From: Thiocystis violascens
Lineage (GTDB): Bacteria; Pseudomonadota; Gammaproteobacteria; Chromatiales; Chromatiaceae
NCBI GenBank assembly: GCA_020721065.1
Contig: DYNM01000026.1
Coordinates: forward strand, 1 to 37,017
Direction: 5' to 3'
Length of the DNA stretch: 37,017 nt
A model generated the notes under the pieces. That model saw nothing but the letters and a program-made list of their open reading frames with translations, was not told the origin of the DNA and searched no databases. A program made the translations under genes and the position numbers. How positions within the stretch are numbered: position 1 is the stretch's first letter; each line of letters opens with the position of its first letter. Positions 1-10,414 of the stretch are shown here, one piece after another.

Positions 1-30
1 AAAAAACCCGTTGTTTTAACAACGGGTTTT
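1..30 (-). terminator. Intrinsic terminator of tRNA-Ser
   Basis: Read on the minus strand, AAAACCCGTTGTT pairs with AACAACGGGTTTT across a very short loop and is followed by a run of T. It lies about 8 bases beyond the CCA end of the tRNA, so it most likely ends the tRNA transcript. Confidence 0.85.
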
Positions 31-37
31 ATCAATA

Positions 38-125
<88 letters not shown>

Positions 126-132
126 GGTTGTG

Positions 133-161
133 CTAATAGATGCGCGGACATTCGTCTTAAA
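133..161 (-). promoter_or_regulatory. Probable sigma-70 promoter of tRNA-Ser
   Basis: On the minus strand a -35-like TTTAAG (161-156) and a -10-like TATTAG (138-133) are separated by exactly 17 bases. The -10 box ends 7 bases before the first base of the mature tRNA, which would leave almost no 5' leader for RNase P. The match to consensus is moderate, so the assignment rests on spacing and position. Confidence 0.45.
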
Positions 162-255
162 CTAGCGCCTGCATCTCAGGACGGCAATCATAACCCAAGA
201 TGCGCCGCTGTCCCAATAGCGTTATTTCTCACTCGCCAATTTTTTAGGATGATCC

Positions 256-1596
256 ATGACCACCGCTGACACCACCGCCCGCCTCGCTCGCCTGCACGAC
301 ATCATTGAAAACCTTTTGAAAGAAGCCAAACGTCAAGGTGCCAGCGCCGCTGAAGCCGCAGTCGGCAGCAGTGCCGGTTTGGAGGTCGCAGTGCGGCTCG
401 GTGAAGTCGAAACGGTCGAACACACCCGCGACAACGGGCTGGGCATCACCGTCTATTTCGGGCACCGCAAAGGCTCATCCAGCACCTCCGATCTCAGTCC
501 CACCGCAGTGCGCGATGCCGTGAAAGCCGCCTGCGTCATCGCTCAAAATACCCAAGAAGACCCCTGCGCTCACCTCGCCGACCCCGCGCTGTTGGCGACT
601 GATATGCCCGATCTCGATCTGTATCATCCTTGGGCCGTGACGGTTGACGACGCCATCGCGCTCGCCGTCGCCTGTGAAGATGCCGCTCGCGCCTACGATC
701 CGCGCATCGTCAATTCCGATGGCGCCAGCTTTTCCTCCCAATTCGGCATTCACGCCGTCGGCAACAGTCACGGCTTCATCGGCGGCTATCCCACCACTCA
801 TCACAGCCTCGACTGCGCCGTGATCGGACAAGCTGGCGACCAGATGCAGCGCGATGCGTGGTGGACGACCGCTCGCTGCGGACAAGAGCTTGATTCCGCG
901 CAACAAGTTGGTGAACGCGCCGCCCAGCGCACCCTCGCCCGGCTCGGCGCACGACGCCTCGACACCCGCGACGCGCCCGTCTTATTTCAAGCGGAAGTAG
1001 CAACTGGCTTATTGCGCAGCCTGATGTCCGCGATCAGCGGCGGCAGCATTTATCGCCGCTCCAGCTTTTTGCTTGACCACCTCGGCGAACGCATTTTTCC
1101 CGATTTCGTCCGCATTCACGAAGAGCCGCACCTGCGGCGCGGACTCGCCAGCGCCCCTTTTGACGGCGATGGCGTCGCCACCCGCGCCAAAGATTTAATC
1201 AACGCCGGCGTCTTGCAAACCTATTTACTCAGCGTCTATTCCGGCTGCCGCCTCAATTTGCCGACCACCGGCAACGCAGGCGGCGTCCGCAATTTGCGTG
1301 TTGACATGGGCACACACGACCGCCCCGCCCTGCTGCGTTTAATGGGCACCGGTTTAATGGTCACTGAATTGATGGGACAAGGCGTCAATCTCGTTACCGG
1401 CGATTATTCACGCGGTGCGGCGGGATTCTGGGTTGAAAATGGCGAAATTCAATTTCCCGTTGAAGAAATCACCATTGCTGGCAATCTCAAAACCATGTTT
1501 GCGGGATTAGTCGCCATTGGCAATGACTGCGATTTTCCCGGCAGCGTGCGTACCGGCTCATGGTTAATTGACCGGATGACTATTGCTGGAGAATAA
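256..1596 (+). CDS. pmbA: PmbA/TldE-like metalloprotease subunit
   Basis: This encodes a 446-residue protein of the PmbA/TldD (TldE) family. In the family, PmbA pairs with TldD, which carries the zinc site, to form a cytoplasmic peptidase that trims unfolded peptides such as microcin B17 precursor and CcdA. The C-terminal stretch at about residues 381-415 contains TGDYSRGAAGFWVENGE followed by a PVEEITIAGN segment, which is characteristic of PmbA. No HExxxH motif is seen, as expected for the PmbA half. Start: ATG at 256 with AGGA about 8 bases upstream. No tldD is in the window, so it must lie elsewhere. gyrB follows after 71 bases on the same strand. The last third of the gene is visibly richer in TTA/ATT codons than the first two thirds. 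Confidence 0.93.
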   Translation: MTTADTTARLARLHDIIENLLKEAKRQGASAAEAAVGSSAGLEVAVRLGEVETVEHTRDNGLGITVYFGHRKGSSSTSDLSPTAVRDAVKAACVIAQNTQEDPCAHLADPALLATDMPDLDLYHPWAVTVDDAIALAVACEDAARAYDPRIVNSDGASFSSQFGIHAVGNSHGFIGGYPTTHHSLDCAVIGQAGDQMQRDAWWTTARCGQELDSAQQVGERAAQRTLARLGARRLDTRDAPVLFQAEVATGLLRSLMSAISGGSIYRRSSFLLDHLGERIFPDFVRIHEEPHLRRGLASAPFDGDGVATRAKDLINAGVLQTYLLSVYSGCRLNLPTTGNAGGVRNLRVDMGTHDRPALLRLMGTGLMVTELMGQGVNLVTGDYSRGAAGFWVENGEIQFPVEEITIAGNLKTMFAGLVAIGNDCDFPGSVRTGSWLIDRMTIAGE

Positions 1597-1619
1597 AAAG
1601 TGCGAGCGTGTTATTCTAA

Positions 1620-4076
<2,457 letters not shown>

Positions 4077-4094
4077 CTTCATCACCACCAAATT

Positions 4095-4130
4095 AACCCC
4101 CTATTTTTGAACAAAACAGGGGGTTTTATT
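4095..4130 (+). terminator. Intrinsic terminator after gyrB
   Basis: AACCCCCT (4095-4102) pairs with AGGGGGTT (4118-4125) and is followed by TTTTATTT. It lies 18 bases after the gyrB stop and separates gyrB from the converging dsbA gene. The T-run is only good on the plus strand. Confidence 0.85.
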
Positions 4131-4140
4131 TGCCAAAATT

Positions 4141-4803
4141 CTACTGAATTGTGGTTTCAAGCTGTACTTTTTTAATTAAAGCATCAGCAATTTTTAGTAA
4201 ATCTTCCTGCGTTTTTGCCGCGTTACCAAGCACCACATAACGTCCCCCAACAATCATAGTAGGCACCGCATTGATTTCGTAACGACTGGTCAATGCCTCA
4301 CTACGATTTAACCGCATCTGTACATCGAAAGACTCAAATGCTGCCGCAAATGTGTTTACATTCGCACCTTGCTTACTGAGCCATTCAGTCATCGCCGCTG
4401 CAGTAAATAATTTAACTCGTTGGTGGTGAAGCGCATCGAACACCAATTGATCGAATTGTTCTAATTGTGCAGTGCTATCTAATGCAAAATAAAGTTTTGC
4501 TAAATTCACCCACGCGCCGCGTCCAAAAGTCACTGGCAAGCGCCGCAAGACGACATTACTAGGGAGTTTTTGTGCCCAAGGTTTTAATAAGCGATTCAAT
4601 TCAGCACAATGTGGGCAACCATAAGAAAAAAACTCTAACACTTCAATTTTATCTTTCGTATCGCTGGGTTGTGGCGGATCAATTTTACGCCAATCTCGAC
4701 CTTCTAATAATTCTTCTGCAGTTACTGAAAAAACTGGCATCAAAGTAGTGGCAGTACATAACGCAAGTATAGAACGATGGAACTGGCGACGAGTCAGGTT
4801 CAT
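4141..4803 (-). CDS. dsbA: Thiol:disulfide interchange protein DsbA
   Basis: This is a 220-residue periplasmic thioredoxin-fold oxidase that introduces disulfide bonds into exported proteins. Residues 1-29 form a signal peptide with an RR pair, a hydrophobic core and a VTA-like cleavage region. The active site is C63-P-H-C66, the DsbA-type CPHC, and the cis-proline is P181 in NAVPT. The length is typical of DsbA. Start: ATG at 4803 with GGAG six bases upstream. It is the last gene of a minus-strand series and lies 46 bases after the TPR-methyltransferase gene. The exported cysteine-containing protein two genes upstream is a possible but unproven substrate. dsbB is not in the window. Confidence 0.93.
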   Translation of the reverse strand: MNLTRRQFHRSILALCTATTLMPVFSVTAEELLEGRDWRKIDPPQPSDTKDKIEVLEFFSYGCPHCAELNRLLKPWAQKLPSNVVLRRLPVTFGRGAWVNLAKLYFALDSTAQLEQFDQLVFDALHHQRVKLFTAAAMTEWLSKQGANVNTFAAAFESFDVQMRLNRSEALTSRYEINAVPTMIVGGRYVVLGNAAKTQEDLLKIADALIKKVQLETTIQ

Positions 4804-4849
4804 TTATTTCTCCAATAAATCAAAGTATTGCAAGCGTAAATCGTATAAC

Positions 4850-7126
4850 TTATAGCATTTTTTGCATCCAAAATTGATACATGCCTGCAAAAGTTTCTGG
4901 GTATCTCGCTTCAAATTCTGCCCAGTGCTTCAAGTTGGTTGCTGTAGGATCATCTGGAAAACAATTGAGATATTCGTTGCTGACGTGTTGATCGACAACA
5001 AAACCAAGGAATTTGAGTTGAAAGCGATCTATTATTTCTGCGAGTTGCGGTAAAGTAAAATAATGTTCATTGACGTGAAAAATAAGATCACGACAGCCGC
5101 TGAGGGTAAAAAAATCACTACTTGTCGCTAATTGTTGATAGTCATTTTGATCGCGTTGCGCCATTAATTCTTGACGGCAGCGTCGAATATCTTCTGGAGT
5201 TGCACGATAACCGCCTTGAACAATGAACTCCCGCGCTTTTACAATAGCAGTTCGGGCTTGCTGACTATACAAACCGAGTGATAAAAAACCGCCCGGGCGC
5301 AACTGTGATAACAGTATTTCCCAACCAATTAGTGGATATTCTAAATGGTGTAATACGCCAGCCGATTCAATAACGTCAAATTGCATATCTAGTTCATTTA
5401 ATTGCAAAATATCAGCTTGGGCATAACGTAAATTTTTAATCCCTAATTCAGCAGTTTTGCGCTGGGCATAACCAAGACTGTGCAGCGATAAATCAATAGC
5501 CAATACCTGTGCATCTGGAAACCGTTGCGCAGTGTTAATTGAGTGCTGACCAGTGCCGCAACCTGCAATTAAAATATCAACACCCTGATATTTATTCAAT
5601 GGCGTAAATGTTACCTGTGGGAATTGTTGACGCACAAACGCATCAACTGTGAACGGTGATACAAGTTGATTAGTTTTTACCCAACGCGGGTAGGGATTTT
5701 CTTCATATTGATGTTTAACAAGTGCAGAAATTCCAGCGTTAATTGGAGTCAAGCGTGGCATTGCTTGGCAATACGCATCTTGTTCTTGTGGTTCACGCAG
5801 ATGTTGAATAAGAATCTCAGTAACTAAATGAGACCAGTTTTGAGATAAGAGATTTTCTGCTTTGGGCAACTGCTCAAGTGGATAATATGCTGCCAGCACG
5901 ATTAAATGTGGCGCGAATATGGGTAATTGCTGCATGAGTGCAACGGTCATTGCACTTTTTAATGCAGTGATACGCTTATTTTCTTCTTCAGTAACACTGA
6001 ATATGTACTCATTTAAGTAACATTGCAAAGCTAAGGCTTGTAATAACTGTACACGCGAGCTGCTATTCGCATATAAAACACTATTGTGCGTAACATCATC
6101 TAGCATTGCATGGCGCAATAGCGTCAACAGGCGTTCCAATTCTAAATCACACACCGGCATGATAACCAATACGGTCATTAGTAACTCATCAGTGATGAGC
6201 ATCTCTAATTCTGCTGCGCTCAATAATTCCGACAACGACAATCGTGTTGATTGCAATACAGAACTGCGTTGGATAGCGTGTTGAATGATTGGATTCAGTT
6301 TAATGAAATCACTGCAAGTTTTAGTTAATTTGCCCGGATAAGACCAACCTTCTTTTAACGCCTGCAATAGCATTTTGCGCACACTAACTGCGTCACTTGT
6401 AAAATGCAGTTGTTGCACACATTGCACATAATTAAATTTTGCCTTAACAAAATCTGACTTTAATTCAATTGCGCGATGATGATGCGATAATGCGTCTTCC
6501 GGTCGTCCTAAGTTTTGTAATAACAACCCCAAATTATTATGTGCCTGTGGAAAGTTTGGTTTTAATGCTAATGCTTGCACATAATCATTCAATGCTTCAC
6601 TAAAACGGCGTAACGTTTTTAGAACATTAGCGCGATCATTAAAAATAATCGCTGAATGCGGTTTCAATTTAATTGCCCGCGTTAATTCAATTAAACCTTC
6701 TTCGTGACGACCGAGTTGTGCTAACGCATTACCGCGATTGGCGACCGCACTTGCATAATCTGGCTGTAATACCAATGCTTGGGTAAAATAAGCCATTGCT
6801 TCTTCAATACGATGCACACCTTGTAATGCTTTACCAAGGCTATTCAAACATTCAGAATCATGTGGCGCAAGTTCAACTGCACGTTGTATGACAGGCAATG
6901 CTTCTGCTTGACGTTCCAGTGCTAATAGAACCGTTCCCAGTGCTTTCCAACTAAACGCGGCGGCGGGATAACGGTTAATAAGTTGATGGGCAAATGCTTC
7001 AGCATCAACAAATTTTTCAGCATTAAATAATGCTACCAACGTCTCCTGTTCAGGCAATGATGGCGTTGCGGCTTGATTGGATGATTTGCGCGGGCAGAAT
7101 GGTGATTTTGTTGTAGCTTTGTGCAT
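4850..7126 (-). CDS. TPR repeat protein fused to a class I methyltransferase
   Basis: This is a 758-residue protein with two parts. Residues about 25-240 hold some six tetratricopeptide repeats, seen in the recurring pattern ALGKAL..L-R-EEA...Y-QAL-L-PDYA. The middle, about 240-475, is helical without a motif I recognise. A QYEENPYPRW signature near 473-483 leads into a Rossmann methyltransferase with the SAM-binding loop IAGCGTGQHS (about 519-528), the acidic AIDLS after strand 2 and DVIESAGVLHHL near 584-595. This architecture occurs in many proteobacteria with unknown substrates. The QYEENPYPRW segment is a family mark. Start: ATG at 7126 lies 5 bases after the upstream stop; an in-frame start at 7159 would overlap that gene by 28 bases. 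The protein is probably cytoplasmic. What it methylates cannot be read from the sequence. Confidence 0.85.
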   Translation of the reverse strand: MHKATTKSPFCPRKSSNQAATPSLPEQETLVALFNAEKFVDAEAFAHQLINRYPAAAFSWKALGTVLLALERQAEALPVIQRAVELAPHDSECLNSLGKALQGVHRIEEAMAYFTQALVLQPDYASAVANRGNALAQLGRHEEGLIELTRAIKLKPHSAIIFNDRANVLKTLRRFSEALNDYVQALALKPNFPQAHNNLGLLLQNLGRPEDALSHHHRAIELKSDFVKAKFNYVQCVQQLHFTSDAVSVRKMLLQALKEGWSYPGKLTKTCSDFIKLNPIIQHAIQRSSVLQSTRLSLSELLSAAELEMLITDELLMTVLVIMPVCDLELERLLTLLRHAMLDDVTHNSVLYANSSSRVQLLQALALQCYLNEYIFSVTEEENKRITALKSAMTVALMQQLPIFAPHLIVLAAYYPLEQLPKAENLLSQNWSHLVTEILIQHLREPQEQDAYCQAMPRLTPINAGISALVKHQYEENPYPRWVKTNQLVSPFTVDAFVRQQFPQVTFTPLNKYQGVDILIAGCGTGQHSINTAQRFPDAQVLAIDLSLHSLGYAQRKTAELGIKNLRYAQADILQLNELDMQFDVIESAGVLHHLEYPLIGWEILLSQLRPGGFLSLGLYSQQARTAIVKAREFIVQGGYRATPEDIRRCRQELMAQRDQNDYQQLATSSDFFTLSGCRDLIFHVNEHYFTLPQLAEIIDRFQLKFLGFVVDQHVSNEYLNCFPDDPTATNLKHWAEFEARYPETFAGMYQFWMQKML

Positions 7127-7131
7127 AACGA

Positions 7132-7692
7132 TTATTTCACTGGCACATAATACAACCAAGCGTCTTGATCGACTTTTAGATCAATTAAACTGGTATTGAG
7201 CACATCGAGATGCACATAAATAGGAGTGCCGGCTGGAATGATAATGCCATAACCGGCGGGAAAAGAAATGCTGGTATTGGTGATGTTTGAACCCAGATAA
7301 GTGCTGCCTGATTTTGCTTCATAATCGAATAAACCTGGGCCGGCATATTTCATCCGAAAAATACACCCTTGCGCTCCGCCGCCGTGACATTGATACATTT
7401 CTGGGCGCGTACTGACTTCTAAATCGGTATACAAATCAATATCGGCTTGCTCTGCAACCACCGCGCCTAAAATTGCAACTGCTGTTTCTGGAATCCATAC
7501 GCCAGCGCGATCAACATGGCAGGTTGTGCCGCGCTGACATAAGCCAGTCGTTGCTTTAATCACCGCAGTATGTAGCGGTTGAATTTCACCGCTATTTGCC
7601 GCTGTCATGCTCATTAAAGCCAGTGCCGCTAGTATGCCGCGCCAGCTCGCGCTGATGAAATAATGCTGTTTTGATTTTGTTTTGTTCATCAT
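7132..7692 (-). CDS. Exported protein of unknown function
   Basis: This is a 186-residue protein I do not recognise. Residues 1-35 look like a signal peptide: basic start, then GILAALALMSMTAANSG with a likely cut after the Ala-Asn region. The mature part contains four cysteines in the pattern TGLCQRGTTC and YQCHGGGAQGC, which suggests two disulfides, and a Gly/Tyr-rich, beta-looking C-terminal half. It is translated just upstream of the TPR-methyltransferase gene (5-base gap) and follows the PhoU-like gene by 12 bases, so the three are likely co-transcribed, together with dsbA. Dependence of its cysteines on DsbA is only an inference. ATG-ATG at 7692 has a weak upstream GAAAG. Confidence 0.75.
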   Translation of the reverse strand: MMNKTKSKQHYFISASWRGILAALALMSMTAANSGEIQPLHTAVIKATTGLCQRGTTCHVDRAGVWIPETAVAILGAVVAEQADIDLYTDLEVSTRPEMYQCHGGGAQGCIFRMKYAGPGLFDYEAKSGSTYLGSNITNTSISFPAGYGIIIPAGTPIYVHLDVLNTSLIDLKVDQDAWLYYVPVK

Positions 7693-7704
7693 GCTTTCAA
7701 CGTA

Positions 7705-8385
7705 TTAAAGTGCATCATCAAGATTGAAATTAGGGGTGTGACCGGCAGTGACATAGACTGCCCGTTCAGCGACTGTCGTGGCGCGATCTGCGACGCGCTC
7801 ATAATTGTGTACGATCCATAATAAATAAGTGCCAATTAACGCAAAACCGGCATCAACTTGCATTCGATCTAATACCCGCTGCACTAATGCCGCTTCATCC
7901 CGATCCACTTGCGCTTCTAACATGACTGCTGCGCGTGCGGTGAGTTCATCGCCATTGGAAGTGAAAACATCCAATGCCGCAGTGAACATTGTAATGGCAT
8001 TATCTGCGACATCAAGAATGGCGGCGACTGGTTCTGATGGTAATGGAATATCGCCAATTTTAAGCATGATGCTGGCAATATCGGCGGCATAATCGCCAAT
8101 GCGTTCTAATTCAGAAAGGAGTTCCATACAGGAACCGAGAGCGCGTAAATCTTCGCCAGCCGGTTTATACGCTGCTAATGTGACTAAACATTGCTGCTCA
8201 AGATCACGTCGTTGTTGATTGATGTCCGCATCAGCGGCGATAATTTCCGCAGCTAAACTGAGATCATGGGTGTGTAAACAGATGACTGATTGTTGTAAGG
8301 CTTGCGTGACGCGCAACCCCATATTTCCAATTGCTGATTGCAAATGAAAACGCTTTTTTTGCACTAAACTGATCGCATCAGGCAT
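7705..8385 (-). CDS. PhoU-like phosphate-signalling regulator
   Basis: This 226-residue, all-helical protein has the duplicated PhoU pattern: ELERIGDYAADIA in the first half and YERVADRATTVAE in the second, each with the conserved acidic/Arg metal-binding helix. PhoU proteins repress the Pho regulon through PhoR and the Pst transporter. No pst or phoBR genes are nearby, so this may be a stand-alone paralogue such as those that modulate Pit-type or Na/Pi transport. Start: ATG at 8385 has GAGGATGGAG immediately upstream. An in-frame ATG at 8454 would add 23 residues without family resemblance. It is the first gene of the minus-strand series and is divergent from the thioinosine phosphorylase gene. 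Confidence 0.85.
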   Translation of the reverse strand: MPDAISLVQKKRFHLQSAIGNMGLRVTQALQQSVICLHTHDLSLAAEIIAADADINQQRRDLEQQCLVTLAAYKPAGEDLRALGSCMELLSELERIGDYAADIASIMLKIGDIPLPSEPVAAILDVADNAITMFTAALDVFTSNGDELTARAAVMLEAQVDRDEAALVQRVLDRMQVDAGFALIGTYLLWIVHNYERVADRATTVAERAVYVTAGHTPNFNLDDAL

Positions 8386-8507
8386 GGCTCCATCCTCATT
8401 AACAAACAGGCAACTGGTGCGCAAAGAATGCGCATGGTTCCCATAAATCGTCAAGCAATTGTGCTTATCGCATCATCGCAGTGAGTTATTGGCACAAAAA
8501 CCTAACG

Positions 8508-8549
8508 TTGGTTTCAACCCCGCACTCCGGTAGACTCTTACCGGTCTAC
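8508..8549 (+). promoter_or_regulatory. Candidate promoter with overlapping palindrome
   Basis: TTGGTT (8508-8513) and TAGACT (8531-8536) are 17 bases apart and fit a sigma-70 promoter for the gene starting at 8569. CCGGTA (8527-8532) and TACCGG (8539-8544) form a palindrome overlapping the -10 box, and GTAGAC/GTCTAC (8530-8535, 8544-8549) forms a second, overlapping one. An operator is possible, but no regulator can be named. Confidence 0.35.
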
Positions 8550-8568
8550 TGATTTTTGAGGTGCTGCA

Positions 8569-9333
8569 ATGTCACTGTTAGCCATTATCGGCGGTTCGGG
8601 GTTTGCCACGATGCCTGCGTTGCAGGTGTCGGAAGCGCGCACGGTGGACACGCCGTATGGCGCAACCTCTGCACCCTTGCTGCGCGGGCAGCTCGGCAAG
8701 CGGGAGGTGTTATTCCTGCCGCGTCACGGGGCGGCGCATCATCTGCCGCCGCATTGTGTCAACTATCGCGCCAATTTGTGGGCGTTGCGGGCGCAAGGTG
8801 CGACGCAGATTGTGGCACTAGCGGCGGTCGGCGGCATCACGCCGCGCTTTAGTCCGACCACGTTGGCGATTCCTGACCAAATCATCGACTACACCTACGG
8901 GCGCGACCACACCCTGTATGACGGGACGAGCGCGGGCGTCGATCATGTCGATATGACTGCGCCGTATTGCGAGGCGCTGCGCGAGGCGTTAATCAGCGCC
9001 TGCGCTCGCGTTGGTCAGGCAGTCGTCGCTGATGGCACCTATGGCGCGACGCAAGGGCCGCGTTTAGAAACTGCTGCTGAAATTCGCCGCTGTGAACGCG
9101 ACGGCTGCGATCTCGTCGGCATGACCGGGATGCCGGAAGCGGGGCTGGCGCGGGAACTGGGGCTTTGTTATGCCAGCTTGGCATTTGTCGTCAATTGGGC
9201 AGCCGGCAAGAGTGACGGCATCATTACGATGCAAGAAATTGAGGATAATCTCGCTGGGTGCGCGGAGCGCATTGTGACCGTGTTGACCAGCTTGGCAGCA
9301 CAAATTGCCAGTACAACTACAATAAACGATTGA
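8569..9333 (+). CDS. S-methyl-5'-thioinosine phosphorylase (MTAP/PNP family)
   Basis: This is a 254-residue nucleoside phosphorylase that probably cleaves 5'-methylthioinosine, or methylthioadenosine, with phosphate in the salvage of the by-product of polyamine synthesis. It opens with LLAIIGGSGF (the phosphate-binding Gly loop), then has FLPRHG near 49-54, NYRANLWAL near 66-74, TQGPRLET near 164-171, GMTGMPEAGLAREL near 184-197 and an AAGKSDGI segment. The GMTGMPEA form, rather than the GMT..PE. of classic MTAP, resembles Pseudomonas PA3004, the characterised thioinosine-specific enzyme. Start: ATG at 8569 with GAGG 7-8 bases upstream. speA, which feeds polyamine synthesis, is in the same window but 20 kb away. 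Substrate choice cannot be settled from sequence alone. Confidence 0.87.
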   Translation: MSLLAIIGGSGFATMPALQVSEARTVDTPYGATSAPLLRGQLGKREVLFLPRHGAAHHLPPHCVNYRANLWALRAQGATQIVALAAVGGITPRFSPTTLAIPDQIIDYTYGRDHTLYDGTSAGVDHVDMTAPYCEALREALISACARVGQAVVADGTYGATQGPRLETAAEIRRCERDGCDLVGMTGMPEAGLARELGLCYASLAFVVNWAAGKSDGIITMQEIEDNLAGCAERIVTVLTSLAAQIASTTTIND

Positions 9334-9364
9334 TCTATAATGATATTTTAGGAGTATTTTTCCA

Positions 9365-10153
9365 ATGGCTGATGATACCGAAACGACGACCACAACGGCT
9401 CCCAAAAGTCGGCTCAAACCCAAACCGCAACCCAAGCCGCGCTCGACCTTCGGCTTTTTCCCCAAACTGATTCTCTGGGGCGTGGTGCTGACTTTTGGTT
9501 ATCTCTACCTGACCTCGCTGGAAGAAGACAGCCAAGCTGTTTCCAAATTAGTGCAAAAAATCAGCGATTTAAGCCCGATTCCGTTGACGGCGCTGCCGGG
9601 CATGGAACCCAAATCGCCACCACCTGCGCCCGCGCAGCAAGCTGCCGCACCTGCGCCAGCGGTGCATTCTCCCGCACCCAAACCAGCAGAAGTGGCAGCA
9701 CCAGTGGTCGCTGCACCTGCGCCAGCTCCGGCTGCTGCCCCGGAAACGACTGCATTTGCCAACTCGCTGCTGAACAAAGAAGCAGCGCCAGCCGCTGTGA
9801 CTCCAGCTCCGGTTCCGCCAACGGCAGCACCAGCTCCGGCGGCACCTGTTGCTGTTGCCGTCCAGCCTGCACCGCAACCGCAATTTCAACCGCGTGCGGC
9901 AGCGCCAGCCGCGCCGCTGTATCAACAACCAGCTCCTCAGCCGCGTGATTGGGAAGCGATGATGCAGCAGCAAGCCATGATGCAGGCGCAATATGCCGAG
10001 ATGCGGCGTCAGGCTGACGAGCGGATGCGCCAGTATTGGGAACGGATGCCGCAAGCTCCGGCAGCGCCAGTTGCTCCCAACGTGATGCCTTATGGATACC
10101 CCGGCTATCCAACGGGCGGCGGTTATCCTGCTGGATATTTACCGCCGCGTTGA
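9365..10153 (+). CDS. Membrane-anchored Pro/Ala-rich protein of unknown function
   Basis: This 262-residue protein has a Thr/Lys/Pro-rich cytoplasmic N-terminus (1-30), one membrane helix at about 31-50 (FFPKLILWGVVLTFGYLYL) and a long low-complexity Pro/Ala/Gln stretch (80-195) likely to span the periplasm or cytoplasm flexibly. A Met/Gln-rich coiled-coil-like segment follows (about 198-230), then a Gly/Tyr/Pro tail. No known domain is seen. Start: ATG at 9365 with AGGAG about 10 bases upstream. The gene follows the phosphorylase by 31 bases and may be co-transcribed. Its repeat-like GCN-CCN codon content is high, and the Pro/Ala linker resembles those of TonB-like or divisome proteins, but this is only an architectural likeness. 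Confidence 0.7.
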   Translation: MADDTETTTTTAPKSRLKPKPQPKPRSTFGFFPKLILWGVVLTFGYLYLTSLEEDSQAVSKLVQKISDLSPIPLTALPGMEPKSPPPAPAQQAAAPAPAVHSPAPKPAEVAAPVVAAPAPAPAAAPETTAFANSLLNKEAAPAAVTPAPVPPTAAPAPAAPVAVAVQPAPQPQFQPRAAAPAAPLYQQPAPQPRDWEAMMQQQAMMQAQYAEMRRQADERMRQYWERMPQAPAAPVAPNVMPYGYPGYPTGGGYPAGYLPPR

Positions 10154-10166
10154 GCAGTTGCTTGAC

Positions 10167-10200
10167 AGCGTGAGATGTGGCGACATCCGCATCTCGCGCT
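10167..10200 (+). other. Hairpin after the Pro/Ala-rich gene
   Basis: Positions 10167-10177 and 10190-10200 form an 11-pair stem with one G-T pair and a 12-base loop. No T-run follows, so it is not an intrinsic terminator. It may protect the 3' end of the upstream mRNA. Confidence 0.4.
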
Positions 10201-10213
10201 GACAGCAGTGCGG

Positions 10214-10242
10214 TTGCGCGGTCTAGGCGAAAAGACTACTAT
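10214..10242 (+). promoter_or_regulatory. Candidate sigma-70 promoter ahead of the rimP leader
   Basis: TTGCGC (10214-10219) and TACTAT (10237-10242) are separated by 17 bases. Transcription would start near 10249, upstream of two terminator hairpins. The -35 match is weak (three of six). Confidence 0.3.
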
Positions 10243-10248
10243 CCTGTG

Positions 10249-10315
10249 GCTTAAAGCAGGTGAATTTGACCCACATCTGCGCTGTTTTATTAAGACCCCG
10301 TTACGGGGTTTTTTT
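10249..10315 (+). ncRNA. Possible small RNA or leader RNA upstream of rimP
   Basis: Following the candidate promoter, GCAGGTG (10257-10263) pairs with CATCTGC (10274-10280). Next comes a U-rich linker (10281-10294) and then the terminator hairpin with a seven-base U tail. This stem, U-rich linker and terminator arrangement resembles Hfq-dependent small RNAs, but it could equally be the 5' leader of the rimP-nusA-infB operon. No known RNA family is recognised. Confidence 0.3.
10295..10315 (+). terminator. Intrinsic terminator 1 upstream of rimP
   Basis: ACCCCG (10295-10300) and CGGGGT (10304-10309) form a tight stem with a TTA loop, followed by TTTTTTT. It could end the upstream transcript or a short leader. 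Confidence 0.85.
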
Positions 10316-10368
10316 ATCGCTTTCAAACGGCTGGCAACGCTTGCTGTGACGAGTGATGCAATCAGTGC

Positions 10369-10399
10369 TTGGGCCAGATGGCCCAATTTTTTTGTTTTT
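10369..10399 (+). terminator. Intrinsic terminator 2, just ahead of rimP (possible attenuator)
   Basis: TTGGGCC (10369-10375) and GGCCCAA (10380-10386) form a 7-pair stem with an AGAT loop, then a T-rich run to 10400. The run ends only about 15 bases before the rimP start, with no room for a good promoter in between. Any transcript reaching rimP must read through it, which fits attenuation of an operon that encodes the antitermination factor NusA. Confidence 0.8.
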
Positions 10400-10414
10400 T
10401 TGACAGGTTGAATC

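Noticed and set aside
9505..10112. Long minus-strand frames opposite the Pro/Ala-rich gene
   Set aside because: They mirror a low-complexity GC-rich sequence; no ribosome site or family match. The plus-strand frame has a good ribosome site and a membrane helix.
10154..10294. A tRNA gene ahead of rimP, as in E. coli (metY)
   Set aside because: No T-loop, anticodon loop or CCA-bearing acceptor stem could be built in this stretch.
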